From contig CAZCDO010000212.1 in the NCBI GenBank assembly GCA_964497135.1, positions 1 through 6,271 of the forward strand: a stretch of 6,271 bases of DNA, in the 5' to 3' direction. The notes beneath the pieces were generated by a model. It had not been told where the DNA came from, did no database searches, and saw nothing but the letters and a program-made list of their open reading frames with translations. Position 1 is the stretch's first letter, and every line of letters starts with the position of its first letter. Both the position numbers and the translations under genes were made by a program. Below, piece after piece: positions 5,560 to 6,271 of the stretch. The DNA comes from CAIJXV01 sp964497135 (GTDB taxonomy: Bacteria > Verrucomicrobiota > Kiritimatiellia > CAIKKV01 > CAIJXV01).

Positions 5560-6003
5560 TCAGTGATGTGCAAAGGGTAACGGAAGGACGCCGTCGGATA
5601 CCTGGATTTCTTTTTTGTGGTCCTGCCAGCGTTTGCGAAGCACCCGTGTAATGCGATAGACATCGCCATCAGTCACGAGAAAATATAACTCATGTTCGCC
5701 TGGAAGAAAGTAGCGATGGTCCGGGTCTGCCGCATGAAGACAACGTGTAAAATTGGTTCGTGGTTCATCTACCGTAATTGTGACCAAGTCGACGGCACGA
5801 AGTCCAGACAAGGCCCTCATTTCGCCAGGTGGAATGACCGACGTGATTGAGCGGGTCGGTTGCAGGGAACTGGTGATCGTCACAGTGATGGGTTTCTGAA
5901 GCCCATTGCAGAAAACCCCCTTGCCTTCAGGGCTACAGCCCCCGATCACAAGGCCCAGAACCATGGACGTAAGAAAATTTGCACAGCCCCGGAAGGTACT
6001 CAT
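5560..6003 (-). CDS. Predicted lipoprotein of unknown function, 147 aa
   Basis: The N-terminus has a charged start (MSTFRG), a hydrophobic core (FLTSMVLGLVIG) and a lipobox VIGGC with the acylated cysteine at 23, followed by SPEGKG. This is a standard type II signal peptide, so the protein should sit in the envelope of a Gram-negative cell. The mature part (about 125 aa) is beta-rich by composition (ITVTITSSL, VDLVTITVDEP, HRYFLPGEHELYFLVTDGDVYRI) and fits a small sandwich fold, but no family is recognised. Cys32 and Cys88 could form a disulfide. The ATG overlaps the stop of the preceding gene as ATGA, pointing to coupled translation with the HExxH protein. The pairing could reflect an effector with its envelope partner or inhibitor; this is a guess from layout. 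Confidence 0.85.
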   Translation of the reverse strand: MSTFRGCANFLTSMVLGLVIGGCSPEGKGVFCNGLQKPITVTITSSLQPTRSITSVIPPGEMRALSGLRAVDLVTITVDEPRTNFTRCLHAADPDHRYFLPGEHELYFLVTDGDVYRITRVLRKRWQDHKKEIQVSDGVLPLPFAHH

Positions 6004-6271
6004 TTCCTGTACGTCTCCTGATATGCGTTTTTAGCAGCAGTGTCGGCTGCAGCCTCGAAGGGGTTAACCCCCGGGAATAGTTCCGAAATGAGATAGGCAG
6101 GAATGAACGCCGGACCCCATTTGCGCTCCTGTGGAATATGAAATGCTTCGTGATCCCCAAGGATGTAGTGGGTAGGAAGGCCATCGTACCCCCAGTACAC
6201 ATGGGTGCCAGGCCCATATCCCGGCGTATAGTGCATGGTATCCCCAAGGACAATGGCCATGATGGGGAAGA
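6000..6271 (-). CDS. C-terminal part of a putative HExxH metallopeptidase-like protein
   Basis: The frame is open to the window edge. An ATG at 6260 gives 86 residues, but no ribosome site is visible in the 11 bases available and the frame continues upstream (FPI before the Met), so the gene is probably longer. Residues 37-41 (counted from that Met) are HEAFH, an HExxH zinc-binding signature, followed by IPQERKWGPAFIPAYLISEL and NPFEAAAD (66-73), whose Glu69 could be the third ligand. The order GDTMHY...HE..H..Q.R.GP.F.PAYL...NPFE.AAD resembles a small metal-dependent domain found in stand-alone bacterial proteins and at the C-termini of polymorphic (Rhs-type) proteins, as I recall it. The assignment rests on motifs only. 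It overlaps the lipoprotein gene by four bases. Confidence 0.75.
   Translation of the reverse strand, partial: FPIMAIVLGDTMHYTPGYGPGTHVYWGYDGLPTHYILGDHEAFHIPQERKWGPAFIPAYLISELFPGVNPFEAAADTAAKNAYQETYRK

Overview
The window looks like the end of a tRNA-Ser-targeted integrative element, followed by a patch of accessory genes. The host is most likely a Gram-negative bacterium, probably a proteobacterium. The evidence is a genomically encoded CCA on a class II tRNA-Ser, a lipobox-type lipoprotein, strong Shine-Dalgarno sites and a moderately high G+C content by eye. Nothing in the sequence fixes the genus.

Left part (1-2342). The 3' half of a tRNA-Ser gene (1-53) is followed by an AT/CCC-rich stretch of helically phased short repeats (76-191), typical of the arm-type sites of a tyrosine-recombinase attachment region. 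A 478-aa tyrosine recombinase (339-1775, minus) points towards the tRNA. One base upstream of it ends a 161-aa helix-turn-helix protein (1777-2262, minus) that resembles AlpA/MerR-type excisionases. A 27-codon reading frame with its own ribosome binding site (2259-2342, minus) overlaps the GTG start of that protein.

Centre (2343-4469). A divergent control region of about 540 bp holds two outward-facing TATAAT boxes, an inverted repeat and a copy of a dispersed palindromic repeat. On the plus strand it is followed by a tightly coupled two-gene unit: a 303-aa helical protein I do not recognise with certainty (2881-3792) and a short AAA+ ATPase resembling the clamp-loader subunit DnaX (3789-4469). 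The ATPase has a four-cysteine zinc module and Walker A, but an altered Walker B and no collar domain. This pair is the main cargo visible and the best candidate for something undescribed.

Right part (4374-6271). At about 4374-4430 the ATPase meets head-on the start of a small membrane protein read from the minus strand; both look cut at this point, so I infer a rearrangement junction. Further right, all on the minus strand, lie a 158-aa membrane-anchored charged protein that may have lost its 5' end to a repeat, two diverged copies of a palindromic repeat (5143-5400), a predicted 147-aa lipoprotein, and the C-terminal part of an HExxH-type putative metallopeptidase running off the window. 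The last two overlap by ATGA and are probably co-translated. No second copy of the tRNA 3' end was found, so the other end of the element is either outside the window or lost.
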